Positions 11,401-22,612 of a stretch of 64,000 nt of DNA are shown here, one piece after another. Position numbers and translations under genes: made by a program. The stretch's first letter is position 1; every line of letters begins with the position of its first letter. The stretch covers positions 2,567,438 to 2,631,437 of the forward strand of contig CP053171.1 in the NCBI GenBank assembly GCA_014607495.2, written 5' to 3'. The DNA is from Carposina sasakii (taxonomy: Eukaryota; Arthropoda; Insecta; Lepidoptera; Carposinidae). The notes under the pieces were generated by a model. It was not told the origin of the DNA. It saw nothing but the letters and a program-made list of their open reading frames with translations, and did no database searches.

Positions 11401-14400
11401 TGTTGAGTTTTTAATGTGTAAGGTCAGAAAAAAAAAAAAAAATACCCGACCCGAAAAAAGTACGCAATCATTATGACAAAAGGTTCAAAATGCTAAACCC
11501 TATAAAAAGCAAAAAATAACTTTTAACACTACGTAAGTACCAACTCTACTTGGGACTTTGTGCCACCTTTATGTCGGAGGCATAACCGCTAATTTTGAAC
11601 TGCAAATGGTTATCTTGGCCTGTTGTGACCGTACGTATGAAATTTTTGATTAAATTTTGTCCCGTCGGGGGACCGCTCTAATTTATTAGCCTAACGTTAG
11701 AAGCACACATTAAGAAGTCCTCAATCCTATTGTTATACAAATATAATTGTAATAGCTTACTTCACTTTAATTCTGAATACCTACTTAAAACATTATATCA
11801 GTAATTATAAATTTAGTTTTGTTTAGATAGGTGATTTTTTTATACGAATGTTGTGATTAGGTAGGAATCATTTGATTTAGGTTAGTTTTTTTGAAGGTAA
11901 AAAGCGGTCCCCCGACGCGACAAAATTTAATCAAAAATTTCATACGTACGGTCAACAGCAGGCCAAGATAACCATTTGCAATTCAAAATTAGCGGTTATG
12001 CCTCCGACATAAAGGTGGCACAAAGTCCCAAGTAGATAGTCTGACATGCTTTAGTTGGTACTTACGTAGTGTTAAAAGTAATTTTTTGCTTTTTATAGGG
12101 TTTAGCATTTTAAACCTTTTGTCATAATGACTACGTACTTTTTTTGGGTCGGGGGCTTTTTTAAATTTTAAATTTAATTTTTTATTTCATGCTTTTTGAA
12201 GGATCTCCTTAATTTATCATTATTTTATTTAGTTTCTTTTATTTTTCGCCGCGTAAAAAGTTTAGATGGGGTCGCTATATGCGATCTTGACCAAAGGAAG
12301 CTGTTAACAATCCTCATGACAAACTGGGATGGCTCTGGGATAATTGCAGAGATTAAGAAACAATAAAGATTAAACTTTGGTCATTCTAGATTTTCAGCAA
12401 AAATATAAATCGGTTTATCCATTTCATTCCGGGATTCCAGGGTTTCATCCGCCACATCCCATTTCCAGCATCAGGTCCTTGTCAATTAGAAACATGAAGA
12501 GAACCAGTCAAGACAAATTCAACGAGCCCAAACTTCATGGGTTTACTAAAAGGTAGTCCAGGGTTACGTCTCCTATCTTCGAACCCTAACAGCAGACCAG
12601 CTCAGTGGTTCCAGAAGACATTAGTGTTTCAAATGTCAGATCCCACATATGCTTGCAAGCAAACTGAGCGTGTAACATTTCTATCACACCTAACAAACGA
12701 CCTGATGACCTTGAAGACCTGAACCGATTTCCACCAAACATAGCTAAGAACACTCTCGACTGATATACCTTTCAAACAAAAAAAAAAACGCATTAAAATC
12801 GGATTATCCGTTTGGGAGCTACGATGCCACAGTAATAATTAAAAAATTAAAGAATAAAAAAAAAAGAATTTGTAAAATAGTCTCGATCTCTTAGTAAAAA
12901 TCAACAATCATTCACTTGCTAACAGTACTAAAAAAGCATTGAGAAGACACACGGGATCAAAACGGAATACAAAATAAATGAAATCCCGCGACGGGATCGG
13001 ATAGGAATAAAATTATAAAATTAAATAAAACGGATCCTTTGCGGGATCACTTGCTGGGATCGGACCGGAATAGATCGATCTCGTTTATGCCTCAGTTCTA
13101 GCTATCCCATTTTGGGTACACAACTGTGTGTAAATATATGTATGTATGTAACAAGTAAGTAGGTAATACAAAATACCCATCAATAGATCTTTCAATGGGT
13201 TATTTCATAGCTTAAGAATTGTGATGTCTATGATAGTCGCAAAAGTAACCTTGGAAATATGAATCTCCCCCTATAAGGAAGGATCATAGCAAACAAGGAA
13301 ACTTCTCATAATAATCTAACCTGCTTTTATTTAAATTTGAGAGAAGACATGAGTTGTGATGTAATAATTTAAGCACATAAAGTATTTTCCCGGGAAAAAT
13401 CGTAGTTATACCATAGAATACTTAATGCTCACATATACTGAATCCGTTATTTTATTTAGGTATCATATGATACAGGAAAAATACCTATATGTATCATATA
13501 ACAATATATAAATACGTCACTGTTAATATTTCAATAACAGTTATTTATTTTCATTCATAGAAAAACATTTAAAAGCCGATCTCGTTCGCGTTAACGTAAA
13601 GTAGCAAAACAATCACATTATGGCGTGATAACTTGAAATGCAACGGTGTTCGTATTAAAAACTCACACAAAGCGCTCTGAACGTTTCTCATTTTAATAAT
13701 TCGCACCTTTAGTGAAGTTCACACACATCTAACTGAACATTTTTTTATTTTATATCTTATATATCTTGACTAAGATAAAAACACTTCTCCATAATATAAT
13801 CCGTTAGGATATGGTTGATCGTTTCATCATTAAAACATTGTGCTTTGTTTGCCGAGATTTGGCTTATGTATAGCTATCTGAATGAAAAATAACGTTTGCA
13901 ATAATGTAATTTTAAAAAGAGATGGTAAAATTCGTCATTCGAGTAATTGACCCGGTGGCTCAGTGGTAAGAGCACTGGCACGCGGAATGCAGAGGTCGTG
14001 GGTTCGATTCCCACCCGGGTGAGGAATTTTTTCAATTTCTTTATTAATAATTTAATAATTTTTAAAATCCTAAAAATCATATACCTAAGTAATAAATACT
14101 TTATTAAGAGATCTTTATTTTGACCAATACCATAAAAAGGTCTTTTATTGAGCATTTAGTCTTATATCTATATGATAATCATCATCATTTACCAGCCCTA
14201 ATTATATTATACCTAATTGGTGCAATATGCTCTTTTTCTTCAGAAGATTTGGCATAATTCTGTGGCTGGTTGCTTCCTTAGCGCTAATCCTCATATTCAG
14301 AGGCAAGAAAGAGTAGGAGAGTAAGGCAATATACATGATAAACAATTATATGATCTATTCACTTGGCTGATGGCTGCAGACCTTTCGGACACCATCACCA

Positions 14401-14644
14401 CTCTACCCAGAAGTACGCAAAACGGTGTGAAAAGCCAAAACTTCTGGTTTTAGAATTGGAGATGTAGGAAGTTAATGATAGTGGGCTTAAGATAACAATA
14501 TGATTACAGTAACACCCTCGATAACCCATAACACTAATGTAAACTTTTGAAAATAAGTTGTACCTTTTCAAATTCCTTTTCGGCCTCCGTGGTCTCCGAG
14601 CCGATGGCCATGGCGGCTCCAAAATCCGCGTCCTCATCATCCAT
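5498..14644 (-). CDS. Coiled-coil axonemal-type protein, CFAP58/CCDC147-like (5' six exons)
   Basis: Six minus-strand exons join in phase into 246 open codons: 14564-14644 (ATG at 14644), 10944-11072, 8333-8426, 7300-7435, 6218-6395, 5498-5617. All have GT/AG borders, and the phases 0, 0, 1, 2, 0, 0 match across every junction. The product starts MDDEDADFG and is acidic at the N-terminus. From residue 20 it is almost wholly helical with heptad-like Leu/Ile/Val and many Glu/Lys, so a long coiled coil. The segment FEKVLDAMREAEGLKLYADVY resembles the N-terminus of CFAP58 (CCDC147), a cilium/sperm-flagellum structural protein; this resemblance is from memory. Vertebrate CFAP58 is near 870 residues, so most of the gene lies left of the window. 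Exons are GC-richer than the introns. Other axonemal coiled-coil families remain possible. Confidence 0.65.
5920..6150 (-). repeat. SINE-like repeat, long minus-strand copy
   Basis: Covers most of the family consensus in reverse: CTGATGC start near 6145, the 'catgtcgtaagcatcggctaagg' tract, 'gccataagctagccact' and the 'tttgatcctgcagttct' tract. It lies about 70 bases from exon 5 of the coiled-coil gene. Confidence 0.65.
6675..7125. mobile_element. Harbinger-like MITE, 451 bp, with TTA target duplication
   Basis: Ends GGGCCGGCGCTCACTGC and GCAGTGAGCGCCGGCCC are perfect 17-base inverted repeats, flanked on both sides by TTA (6672-6674 and 7126-7128). A 3-bp TTA/TWA duplication with GGGCC-type ends fits the PIF/Harbinger superfamily. 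The ends are unusually GC-rich, and the interior has short direct repeats of 'gatgc(c/t)gcggcatgac'. No transposase frame is present. It lies in intron 4 of the coiled-coil gene, between exons 5 and 4. Confidence 0.85.
7640..7720 (+). repeat. Dispersed repeat ('taatcacgcctttatccctta' family)
   Basis: Shares 'catacatataatcacgcctttatccc' and 'ggcagagcaccaaggg' with 17690-17870 (plus) and 22435-22612 (minus). Those longer copies add 'ccacatgttgccgcttctgacc' and 'ttcggttaatagtgacaggtggtcagcccat'. Confidence 0.65.
8025..8245 (+). repeat. Dispersed repeat with 'ccaccgggccctacaccctcc' tract
   Basis: Matches 28020-28155 (plus), 16445-16735 (minus) and a fragment at 62555-62590 (minus). The copies also share 'gacccccggatctgataac', 'cgagcacctagcatgca' and the downstream 'acatatgtttcgccaaca(a/c)ccgtggcat'. 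No coding capacity was found. Confidence 0.65.
8827..9212 (+). mobile_element. TA-flanked MITE, family B, copy 1
   Basis: Starts TACAGGATGATTTTTGGTCG and ends with ACATACTGTA. About 386 bases, with the conserved internal tracts 'ctacggaatctcctcatcatc', 'ttctgcataaatgcacatag' and 'cataaacttactttatttca'. The TA plus CAGG...CCTG ends suggest a Tc1/mariner-type nonautonomous element. Sits tandem with copy 2, separated by 6 bases. Confidence 0.85.
9219..9592 (+). mobile_element. TA-flanked MITE, family B, copy 2
   Basis: Near-identical to copy 1, with ends TACAGGATG and CATCCTGTA. Two elements in direct orientation 6 bases apart could come from two insertions or from a tandem duplication. Confidence 0.85.
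11126..11290 (+). repeat. SINE-like repeat, plus-strand copy
   Basis: Carries 'gggacttcactagaatacg', 'tgtgcatgtcgtaagagtcgac', the 'aggaactagtcactgat' tract and 'gtggctgtaagatctcgttga'. It starts about 55 bases 5' of exon 2 of the coiled-coil gene. Confidence 0.65.
11444..12155. mobile_element. Foldback element, 712 bp, with about 240-bp inverted arms
   Basis: The left arm 11444-11680 and right arm about 11901-12155 are reverse complements over nearly their whole length; both include 'aaaggtggcacaaagtccca' or its complement and 'cggtcccccgac'. The right arm has a roughly 20-base insertion near 12040. The arms are separated by about 220 bases of unrelated AT-rich DNA without an ORF. Long arms with a small loop are typical of foldback elements or very large palindromic MITEs. 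Confidence 0.85.
13745..14050 (+). repeat. tRNA-related SINE with a long 5' leader, copy 1
   Basis: A tRNA-like core at 13951-14022 has an A-box-like 'tggctcagtggtaaga' and a B-box-like 'ggttcgattcc'. It is preceded by a shared leader ('ctccataatataatccgtta', 'gttgatcgtttcat', 'ttgccgagatttgg') and followed by 'gaggaattttttcaatttct'. The same leader is at 52605-52800. The core does not make a clean anticodon stem, so it is not called a tRNA gene. Confidence 0.75.
14564..14644 (-). CDS. First coding exon of the coiled-coil gene (start codon)
   Basis: ATG at 14644-14642, 27 codons, then donor GTACAA. Another ATG, at codon 12, is in frame, but the first one is chosen because the acidic run MDDEDAD directly follows it. 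Exon 2 continues in phase 0. Confidence 0.7.
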
Positions 14645-15179
14645 GTTCAGGTAAAACTGATAAAAACACTAAAAACCCAGCAAATTAATTAATTACTAAA
14701 GCAAAATAAATAAAAATATGTAAACGCCAGACGTGTTGTCAGGTTGCCATGGGTACCGCGTCGGCATAGAAAAAGTAGATTGTAGAGTTGATACATCACT
14801 ATGGAAACGGAGATAAAAAAGGTTTTATTCTTAGAGGTCTTACATCATTCTTACATCTGAAACCGCTAAGTTGAACGTGGCTGTAGGATTTCCTTCGTGA
14901 CCGTGCAGTTTTTGTTCTGTGTTTTGCGAACACAGCCTTGTGTGTATTATTTGTTATGTATGTATTTACGAAAGTCCAATATCTGATATTGAATTAAAAG
15001 ACTTGTTTGTCCTTATCAAATGTCATGGTAATTATTAGATTTCGTCATTAGTAATAATCAACTGATATTGCATATGAGGAAATTGCATGGCATACAATGA
15101 TATACTCGTAGGTAGCTAATATCTAGAGATATATGTCCAATAATCTACATACTCGACATTCTACGCAACTATGTAACTG

Positions 15180-15395
15180 TAAAGTACTTAGCACTGAATT
15201 TGTTTTATAAAATTATTAATAAAGAAAATGAAAAAATTCTTCACCCGAGTGGGACTCGAACCCACGACCTGTCACAAACCGTGCTTTCGCTCTAACCAAC
15301 TGAGCTATCGGGTCAATTAACTCGGATGACGAATCTTACCATCACTTTTAACATTACATTTTTGGCAACGTTATTTGTTTTAGTCAAAAACACGG
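15180..15395 (-). repeat. tRNA-related SINE, minus-strand copy
   Basis: Minus-strand core (15240-15314) reads 'gacccgatagctcagttgg' and so on to 'gggttcgagtcccactcggg'. This is the least decayed tRNA-like core in the window, with matching acceptor halves. A shorter leader and the 'aatgaaaaaattcttca' tail identify the same family as copy 1. Confidence 0.7.
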
Positions 15396-17394
15396 CGAAG
15401 TACTATTTGGAAGTTAAGACAAATCTGCCTGCTTCGACAATGTTACATCGTTATCGACGGTCGCTGTCGCAGCACTAGTACCAATGGCGTTTGGAATTCG
15501 GTGACGAACGTCTATCGATTCGATCGAGAAATTAATAATGTTACTTTGCCTATGCCTCCAGGTACCATCTAGAGCATTAGAAGGAGAGGATTATCAGCAA
15601 AGCTGCTACTTACAAAGTTTATATTTCGACTTATTTATCGATTCATCGATTTCTTAGTACGAATATTGCAAGCCGAGAATAGCAAATCCCAGCAGGACCT
15701 AACAAGCTACAATGAATAAGATAATAGAAATAACAGGATTTGAATTATGAAGATACGTTTTATTTTATACATATATACATAATACATAGATACATAATTG
15801 CAGTCGTAGTAAGTACATGAGCTTAGGAAAATAAGTTCAAATATGTAGGTACCCATGGTCCATACCAAATCACTTCGCATATCAAATTGATTGAATCATT
15901 AGAGTTGATAGATAGTAATTGTACAACTGCCCGTGGACTATAATTGCAGTGGCCAATGAGGAAGCGGGCAGTTTGGCCAATCACGGCCAGGAACATGGTC
16001 TGACACTCCAGGGACGATGGGTCCGACCTTCGTTGGACAATGAATATGTTTACCAAAGGTTTGTCGGGCTATGAAATACTAAGGTATGAAATGGCGTTCA
16101 AATAGAAATTAGGTCATATTTCTATTGGCGTTCATTTCTTTGACACTTATATAAAAATTGAATTTACTGTGGTCCCAGGAATCCGTTCGAATTCCAGCGA
16201 AGGGTTATGGCTTAGGTGTGTTTGAATTCTCTAGTTTTGGATTTTGTGTTTAAATTACCCTTTCAGGTGCAGATGACACCAGTAAATAATGCCACAGATA
16301 TGATAAGATAATGCTTAATAAGTCACAGAAGTAATGGGAAAAATATTCCCAGTAGTTTTGCCAACAGAACAGGTGGGAATAAAGGAAATAATGTTCTGTA
16401 ATGTGAAATAATAAAGGAATTAATGGCTATGATTTATATCTATTGAGGGATCCAAGCACCTAGCATGCAACCATAAATACATAGCTGCTAATCCGAAAAC
16501 CAATTAAAATTTTAATCGACATATGTTTCGCCAACACCCGTGGCATCATCAGGATTAGTTTTCCATGTTAGTTCTATCTACCGAACCAACTAACTCTTCT
16601 TTTTTTTTTGGATCTGGCTTCTCGTTGCGACTGTAGTGTCTTGTGTTCGTGATCATGAGTAGGCAGATCCGAGGGTCAGCGGAGGGTATAGGGCCCGGTG
16701 GCGGGCGATCCCTCAATAGAGATTTGAACTTCCGACTAGTGACGCCTGATACAATTCAATATGATTTATATTACACTGCCAAGTAGAGCTGGACAGGTCA
16801 TGTCTGCTGAATGCACCCGAATAGTTGGCAGGAAAAGGCTAGGGATCGCCAGGTGAGGTCTGAAGCTGAAGGTGAGGGGACGCTAGCCAGCAATGGGACG
16901 CTAGGTATTTAAAAATGGAACAATAGTACAATGCTTCTGTGCTACATACCTATGTTTGCTGATAGATCCTTCTGTAATTTTGTCTGGTCCTAGACGAGGT
17001 GCTAAAAAAACTTAAATACCTAATCTTTATTAACAAAAAGTAACCGCATACTAGTAAATCAGGAAATATGAATCTCAAGGTTCATATGTAAACCTAAGCT
17101 GTAAATGCATAAAAAGCCAGACTAATGATGCACTAATTATCTCGAAGCCGACACGGTGCAGACACAGCGCGATGCAAGATGTGATCAAGTATCTCCTATA
17201 TCATCAGACGTTTGATCACACTCCAAACCTCCTCAACATTTGAAGGTTTAACTCTATGACAAGGACGTGAAGTACTAGGAGACCCTCAAGAGAAAAATAT
17301 GGTTGTATGTGCATCACTGGTAAGCAGCTATGGGAGTACGTATTGCATGCTAGGAGCTTGGATCTGGTACCTTGTCGCGACTGTAGTGGTGAAT

Positions 17395-17690
17395 GGTCAT
17401 CATCATCATCATCATCAGCCTATTACAGTCCACTGCTGGACGTAGGCCTCCCCCGGGGCACGCCACAAGACTGCCATGGGGGGTATTTGCCCATAGTCAC
17501 CACGCTGGGCAGGCGGTTTGGTGACCGCAGTTTGTATTTTGGACTATGTTGTCAATACGGGAGGCGCTGCTGCCCACCTCCCGGAAACCCTTAATAGCCT
17601 TGTACGATACCCACGGGCAGACATGGGGTGGTACGAATTCTACTCTGGCGGTACCACGCGGCATTCTGCCGGCACCACGAATGGTCATAC
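17395..17690 (+). repeat. Dispersed repeat ('ccactgctggacgtaggcctcc' family)
   Basis: Begins in a CAT microsatellite and continues with 'cactgctggacgtaggcct', 'ccatagtcaccacgctgggc', 'ggtgaccgcagt' and 'ggactatgttgtcaatacgg'. Other copies: 39975-40150 (minus), 48310-48525 (minus), 51940-52075 (plus) and 54945-55165 (mixed orientation). It abuts the repeat at 17690-17870. The several ORFs through this stretch are only translations of the repeat. Confidence 0.75.
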
Positions 17691-19679
17691 ATACATATAA
17701 TCACGCCTTTATCCCTTACGGAGTAGGCAGAGCACCAAGGGCCGATAGGACCACATGTTGCCGCTTCTGACCAATTTTGAGTGTATAGTTGAGATGTACA
17801 AGTTCGGTTAATAGTGACAGGTGGTCAGCCCATCGCCTACAAAACACCAAGACCTTCTTGTCCTGAATGAATGAATGGTGAATGATCATGATGATGATGA
17901 TGATGAAGAAAGAATACGAATAAAACTCAATGTACCTACTTATAGGTTGCTTCCACCACGTCCCAGAAATAACTACAATTAAATCCAATTATTACATCTA
18001 ATGCTCGGGAATTCTGTGAGGATATCCCTATACGTTACGGGTAATATTCAGATGATTGTACCACGTTATGACTAAGAGAAACTGTCAAATGTGTTCCATT
18101 TTACCGTACCAAGCTCAAGGTTGCCAAAAATACACCTAGATGCCTAGTAGTTAATAGGAAAATTGGAGCAGGATAAAATAGACCAGTTAGGGTAATCCCA
18201 ATAGGACTTCCTTAAATTTTACATCAATAAACTGTCAAAATGAAAACTGGAGAATACCTTAGGTACTCATGATTGATAGCGTCTATTGGCCATTTTCAAT
18301 AGGTAGATACTAGAAGATCCAAAAGAATTTTATAAGAAAATAATTGAAGATCTAATCTGAGATTACAAAATGTCTCTCTAGATCGGTTATTAAATAAAAA
18401 CACAATCACACTCAACTTGAAAAAGTGCGTATACTTGACGCACGCATATCGAATACAATGAGCCGCTAGCTGTCTTTGGTGCCTTCCTGTACACTTTAGC
18501 AAAGACACTTCGAGTGGAAAAGTGTACAAGATAGGCAGTAAATAGTCGATCGTCGGTTCTTCGGTTTGTATTCTTGGTCGTAGAGACATCTTGGACAATC
18601 AAGCAAGATAACCTTAGATAAGTACCTAATAAAAATACACTAAGCAAGCATATTGTGGCTAGATGATAAGTATTTCAATATTTGGCCCTGCCGGGAGTCT
18701 ATTGTATTTTAGGCGGCAGAAGAAAGGTATCATCTGTTTCTTCCCGTTCGGTTCCCATTCACATACTGTTCTTCTAGTCATCCCTATCATCCATCATCTC
18801 GTTACCTTGTATCTAGACGGAGGTACATCTAAATCCTTTTTCAGTCATTAGGTATCAACTACTCCAATTCCGGCAATCTTATGTATAGGTATAAACATAA
18901 ATTTGTGTACTTATATAACCCGCCACAGCAACTTCTGTAAGCCAGGATCAACAGAGGCGACCAGATAAATGCAATTGACAATTGAATTTATGTTAATTTA
19001 CATTCTTTCGCAGCTACAAACATCCTGAGTGCTTGCTCAGGCAATCTACCATCGTCGCATTGATGTTCGTAATCTTGACCATTTGTAACATATCACTATC
19101 ACACAATAGCGGTAAGAGTTGATCACGTTATCTAATAACCATGCGAAATAAAGGCTTTCTATTGGAGGAAATGTGTCGACTTTGCCTGAACCTCCAACTT
19201 CAATAGTGCTATCACTATACCGAACCAGTCGTCGAACAAGTATCAACTAAAAATAAGTCACTTACTTATCTATTTATTCGCCTAGATTAAAGAGTAATTT
19301 ACCTTGGCGAAAATGTTTCTAATTATAAATATAACGAACGGTTAGCGTCAGTCTATTTTAATTAAAATTAGAGTTAACATTTAAACTGTAAACTCAGTCA
19401 TCTATGAACAACCTTAGTTAGCTTTTTATATTTATTACGGTGCATTGTTCTTTTAGCTGCAAGATAAGTACAAGGATTTAGAACGATGTTTTATAGTACC
19501 CTCTACCTAGTTGAATTTATTTTTTCCGTTCAGTTCGGTTAGTAATTATAGTTTAAAACGAAGTTCCTTGCGCTTAACGCATCCCTCATCCCAGCATTTT
19601 ACCCGTACAAAGGGCTCTTATCTATTTAAAAAACCCGTGTCAAAATCCGTTGCGTGGTTTTAAAGATCTAACAATTGCC

Positions 19680-19730
19680 TATTAAGTACATAGGGACAGA
19701 CGGACAGACAGACAGACAGTGGGAAGCGAC
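19680..19730. repeat. GACA microsatellite in a short repeat
   Basis: 'gacagacggacagacagacagacagtgg' surrounded by 'agtacatagggacagacgg'; a simple-sequence tract of the kind found at 3' ends of insect non-LTR repeats. Confidence 0.5.
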
Positions 19731-19904
19731 TTCGTTTTATAAAATGTAATCTACTGATGACGACGTCATTCTTGCTGTCCCCACTTATATGTCCTAGGCC
19801 AATATACAGGATGTAGCAAAAAAGGTATGTTAAGCAATATGCTATGGTAAAAGCCCATTATAGTGAATCTATCCACAAAATACTTCATGTCTGGCATCTA
19901 TTTA

Positions 19905-20155
19905 TTTATCAACTAGTGGACGCCCCGACTTCGTCCGCATGGACTGCAGAAAATATAAAATGTTGAAATTATCCAGGATAAAAATATTTTCCCGGGATAA
20001 AAAGTAGCCTATGTGCTAATCCAAGGTGTCAGCTAACTCCATACCAAATTTGATTTAAAATCGCTCCAGCCGTTTTTACGTGAAAGAGTAACAAAACAAA
20101 CATCCATCCATCCATCCATACTCATAAACTTTCGCGTTTATAATATTAGTAAGAT
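19905..20155 (+). repeat. Non-LTR/SINE-type 3' repeat ('actagtggacgccccgacttcgtcc')
   Basis: Contains 'aactagtggacgcccc', 'cccgggataaaaagtagcct', 'caaacatccatccatccatc' and ends 'ttataatattagtaaga'. Minus-strand relative at about 45240-45472, fragments at 945-1030 and 42590-42735. The terminal ATCC run suits a retrotransposed tail. Confidence 0.65.
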
Positions 20156-20367
20156 AAGATAGGCACTTACGTACAAGTTTTTAAATACATACTTACTAGG
20201 TAGGTATTGTTAAAAAGTTATGGATTGTCCTTACACTCCTCTCTATTATACATTATGTTATTTTTATTAAACAACCGCAAATATCTAAAGCATTATTTGA
20301 GTCAACATCTCAATTTAAAGCACTTGTCCAGCACGTTTTAGTCTAGGACAAACGTACAAGCAACCTC

Positions 20368-20402
20368 TATATAAATTGGTAAAGGCTGCAGCCGCGTGCA
20401 GT
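20368..20402 (+). promoter_or_regulatory. Probable ebony core promoter (TATA plus initiator)
   Basis: TATATAAA at 20368-20375; an arthropod-type initiator GCAGT at 20398-20402 puts the start site at A20400, 32 bases from the TATA start. Directly downstream is a GC-richer exon-like stretch ending at a strong donor. Assignment to ebony is inferred: ebony is the next plus-strand gene, and its ATG exon begins at a splice acceptor with only five 5'-UTR bases, so an upstream noncoding exon must exist. Confidence 0.55.
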
Positions 20403-20607
20403 ATTGTTACCGTCTCAACGGCGCGGTGTTCCTGTGCCTATTTGCGAATTAAAAAAAGTAAGGACACTGAGAGTGAATTGGAACGCCGCCGGCGAGCATT
20501 GCGCGGGAAAATTTTGTGGACGTTTTCTGTGAAGTGAAAAATTGTGCGAAATTTTTTTGTGGACTTTTTGCTACGTGTGTTTTGATTTTTTTTTGGTGAT
20601 TTTTGAT
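20400..20607 (+). other. ebony: Probable noncoding 5' exon of ebony
   Basis: Runs from the initiator to a consensus donor, 'ttttgat|gtaagt' (intron from 20608). It includes the GC-rich 'aacgccgccggcgagcattg' and no long frame. Splicing to the acceptor before 37586 would give a 5' UTR of about 215 bases and a 17-kb first intron. This is inference from promoter, donor and acceptor; transcript data would settle it. Confidence 0.45.
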
Positions 20608-22434
20608 GTAAGTAAATATAAATAGGTAAGTATGTAGCTCAATAGATTAAATTATAATATGTTTTTCTAATTCGAATAAAAATGAATAAGTAAGTAGGTA
20701 CCAAATTTTTAGCTTATTTAGCTTCGTACTTTGTGGATATAAAATATATAATATATAATAGAGAATACGTAAAAAAATACACGCAACCACAAATTTACCG
20801 CACCGGCGAAAGCGAGGTAGAAAACTAGGTTTTTTATTTGATTCAATCAATTTTAGTTAACTAAAAAAATTTTTTAATCCGGCTCGAAGGACCAATTGTA
20901 AGGACCAATGTTAAAGTTTGAATAATTAACGGATATATATGCCAAGTACCCATTTATGCTGAATATAAAAAAAATCGTTTTTTATTTGATCTCGAAATAT
21001 GGGATATTAGCTTATTTTGCTAAAAATATTTTTATTATTACTTATATTTATTTATTTCAGATTTTTAAAAGAATCAATTAGGTTCAGGGTGCCATTAAAC
21101 CGGATTTCACTTGGCGCCCTTAAACTATTAGCCTGGGATTTATACGTTTCACCGAATAGCTTCTAAGTATAAACACTTATCTAGCAACCGTCACTTTTAT
21201 TAGACATTACAACAATATTACACTGACTGCATAGATAGTACCTATTACGGCTTAGTAGCAGCGCCATCATTCACAGGAGCCATTCGAAAACGCAGGTAGA
21301 GAGCAACTGTAGATAGGACCTACTGTGGGTACAGTATATTTGATATTGTCTCAGTACAGGAATTACTTCTGAGTTAGTCGTGCGCAACTTTATATGATAG
21401 TACATTAGAATCAATCATAGGTCCTTATAGTTTAGACTTTGGCAGGTATTCATATCCATATTATTAAGTGCCGGTCAAGCAATGACAAAGCGTGAATTAT
21501 TTCCTTGCGCATAGTTGATCTAATCGACTCAGATTACATTTCCTGGAATTTGTCACATCGTATATACAGGCTGATCTTTTGCTGAGCTATGCATGGTAAG
21601 CAAACATCATATTTTATTAGTTTGGAAGCCAATTCCTAGATATTTTTTTTTGCACATTTTAGGTAAATGTTCTATTACATAGTTTCATATTTGGAATTTC
21701 GAAGAACCGAGATCTCGAAATTTCTAGTATTGAAAATATTAGACTTTTGTTTTCGTTGTCGGGTTTTATTGCAACAGGTACTCCTTTAGTGTGATTATAT
21801 ATATGATTATCTAAAGATGAAATATAATTTAATTATTAAGTATTTATTAGTTTACTTGATTTTATTTTTCAATGTGTGATAAGACATCTTATTTGATTTG
21901 AGTTTTTTATTAGTTATCATTTAAATGTGATACTCTGATTAAGTTGAAAATTTGTAACTTATAATAGCCTAACTAGAAAAGGCAAAATAAAATTTCATTA
22001 GTACATGTAAAAATCCTAAATACATAACCATATATTACATATTACAGGTAAATAAACTATCAATTAACAACTATAAACGACTAATTTATTATTATTATTT
22101 ATTTATATATTTATACACTCCGATATACAAACATTTATCACGTTTATAAAAGTTATGCAAGTAATAACACCTAACAGCCACTTAGGTTTTTTTCCTCCTC
22201 ATGGCGTATAGAATTGTCATACATTAAAAATGACTCAGTTTTGGATTTCTATAGTTTTAGGAAAGTACTGAACCCCTTGTGTATTTATGTGAGTCATGGG
22301 CAGGAATACCTAGAGGTAAAATAACCTACAATTTTATTTTTAACGGTAAAAGATGACGGTGGGTTCTATTCCTAATTGCGACGATTGTTATTAGTTACAG
22401 TTGCTCTTTCGTAGGGGCTTACCGTACCGCTACC

Positions 22435-22612
22435 TAGACATGGGCTGATGATAGATATGGGCTGACCACCTGTTCATAGGTAAACACAAACTAACCGAAC
22501 TTGTACATCTCAACTATACCCTCAAAATTGGTCAGAAGTGGTACCATGTGGTTCTATCAGTCCTTGGTGCTCTGCCTACCCCGTAAGGGATAAAGGCGTG
22601 ATTATATGTATG
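22435..22612 (-). repeat. Dispersed repeat, minus copy of the 7640/17690 family
   Basis: 'gatgggctgaccacctgt...', 'aaccgaacttgtacatctca' and 'ataaaggcgtgattatatg' match the reverse complement of 17690-17870, the longest relative. Confidence 0.65.

Larger units (their letters stand above)
14645..20367. other. Intergenic spacer between the coiled-coil gene and the ebony promoter
   Basis: No conserved coding exon seen. It contains the minus-strand SINE (15180-15395), repeat 16445-16735 (minus), a compound repeat at 17335-17870 and a 3' repeat tail at 19905-20155. The rest is AT-rich unique-looking DNA. As the shared 5' flank of two divergently transcribed genes it is the natural place for upstream regulatory sites; none can be named from sequence alone. 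Confidence 0.6.

Noticed and set aside
13951..14022. tRNA gene
   Set aside because: A- and B-box-like words are present, but the anticodon stem does not pair and the same unit recurs in at least five places with a shared leader and T-rich tail; it is a SINE.
13874..14155. 93-codon ORF with [11 protein letters not shown]
   Set aside because: Translation of the tRNA-like SINE core.
15240..15314. tRNA gene on the minus strand
   Set aside because: Best-looking core, but embedded in the same SINE leader and tail as the other copies.
15823..16056. 77-codon minus ORF
   Set aside because: No recognised domain, no in-phase splice partners, atypical composition; likely chance.
17307..17770. Several overlapping ORFs of 60-95 codons
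   Set aside because: All lie in GC-richer dispersed repeats that recur elsewhere in the window.
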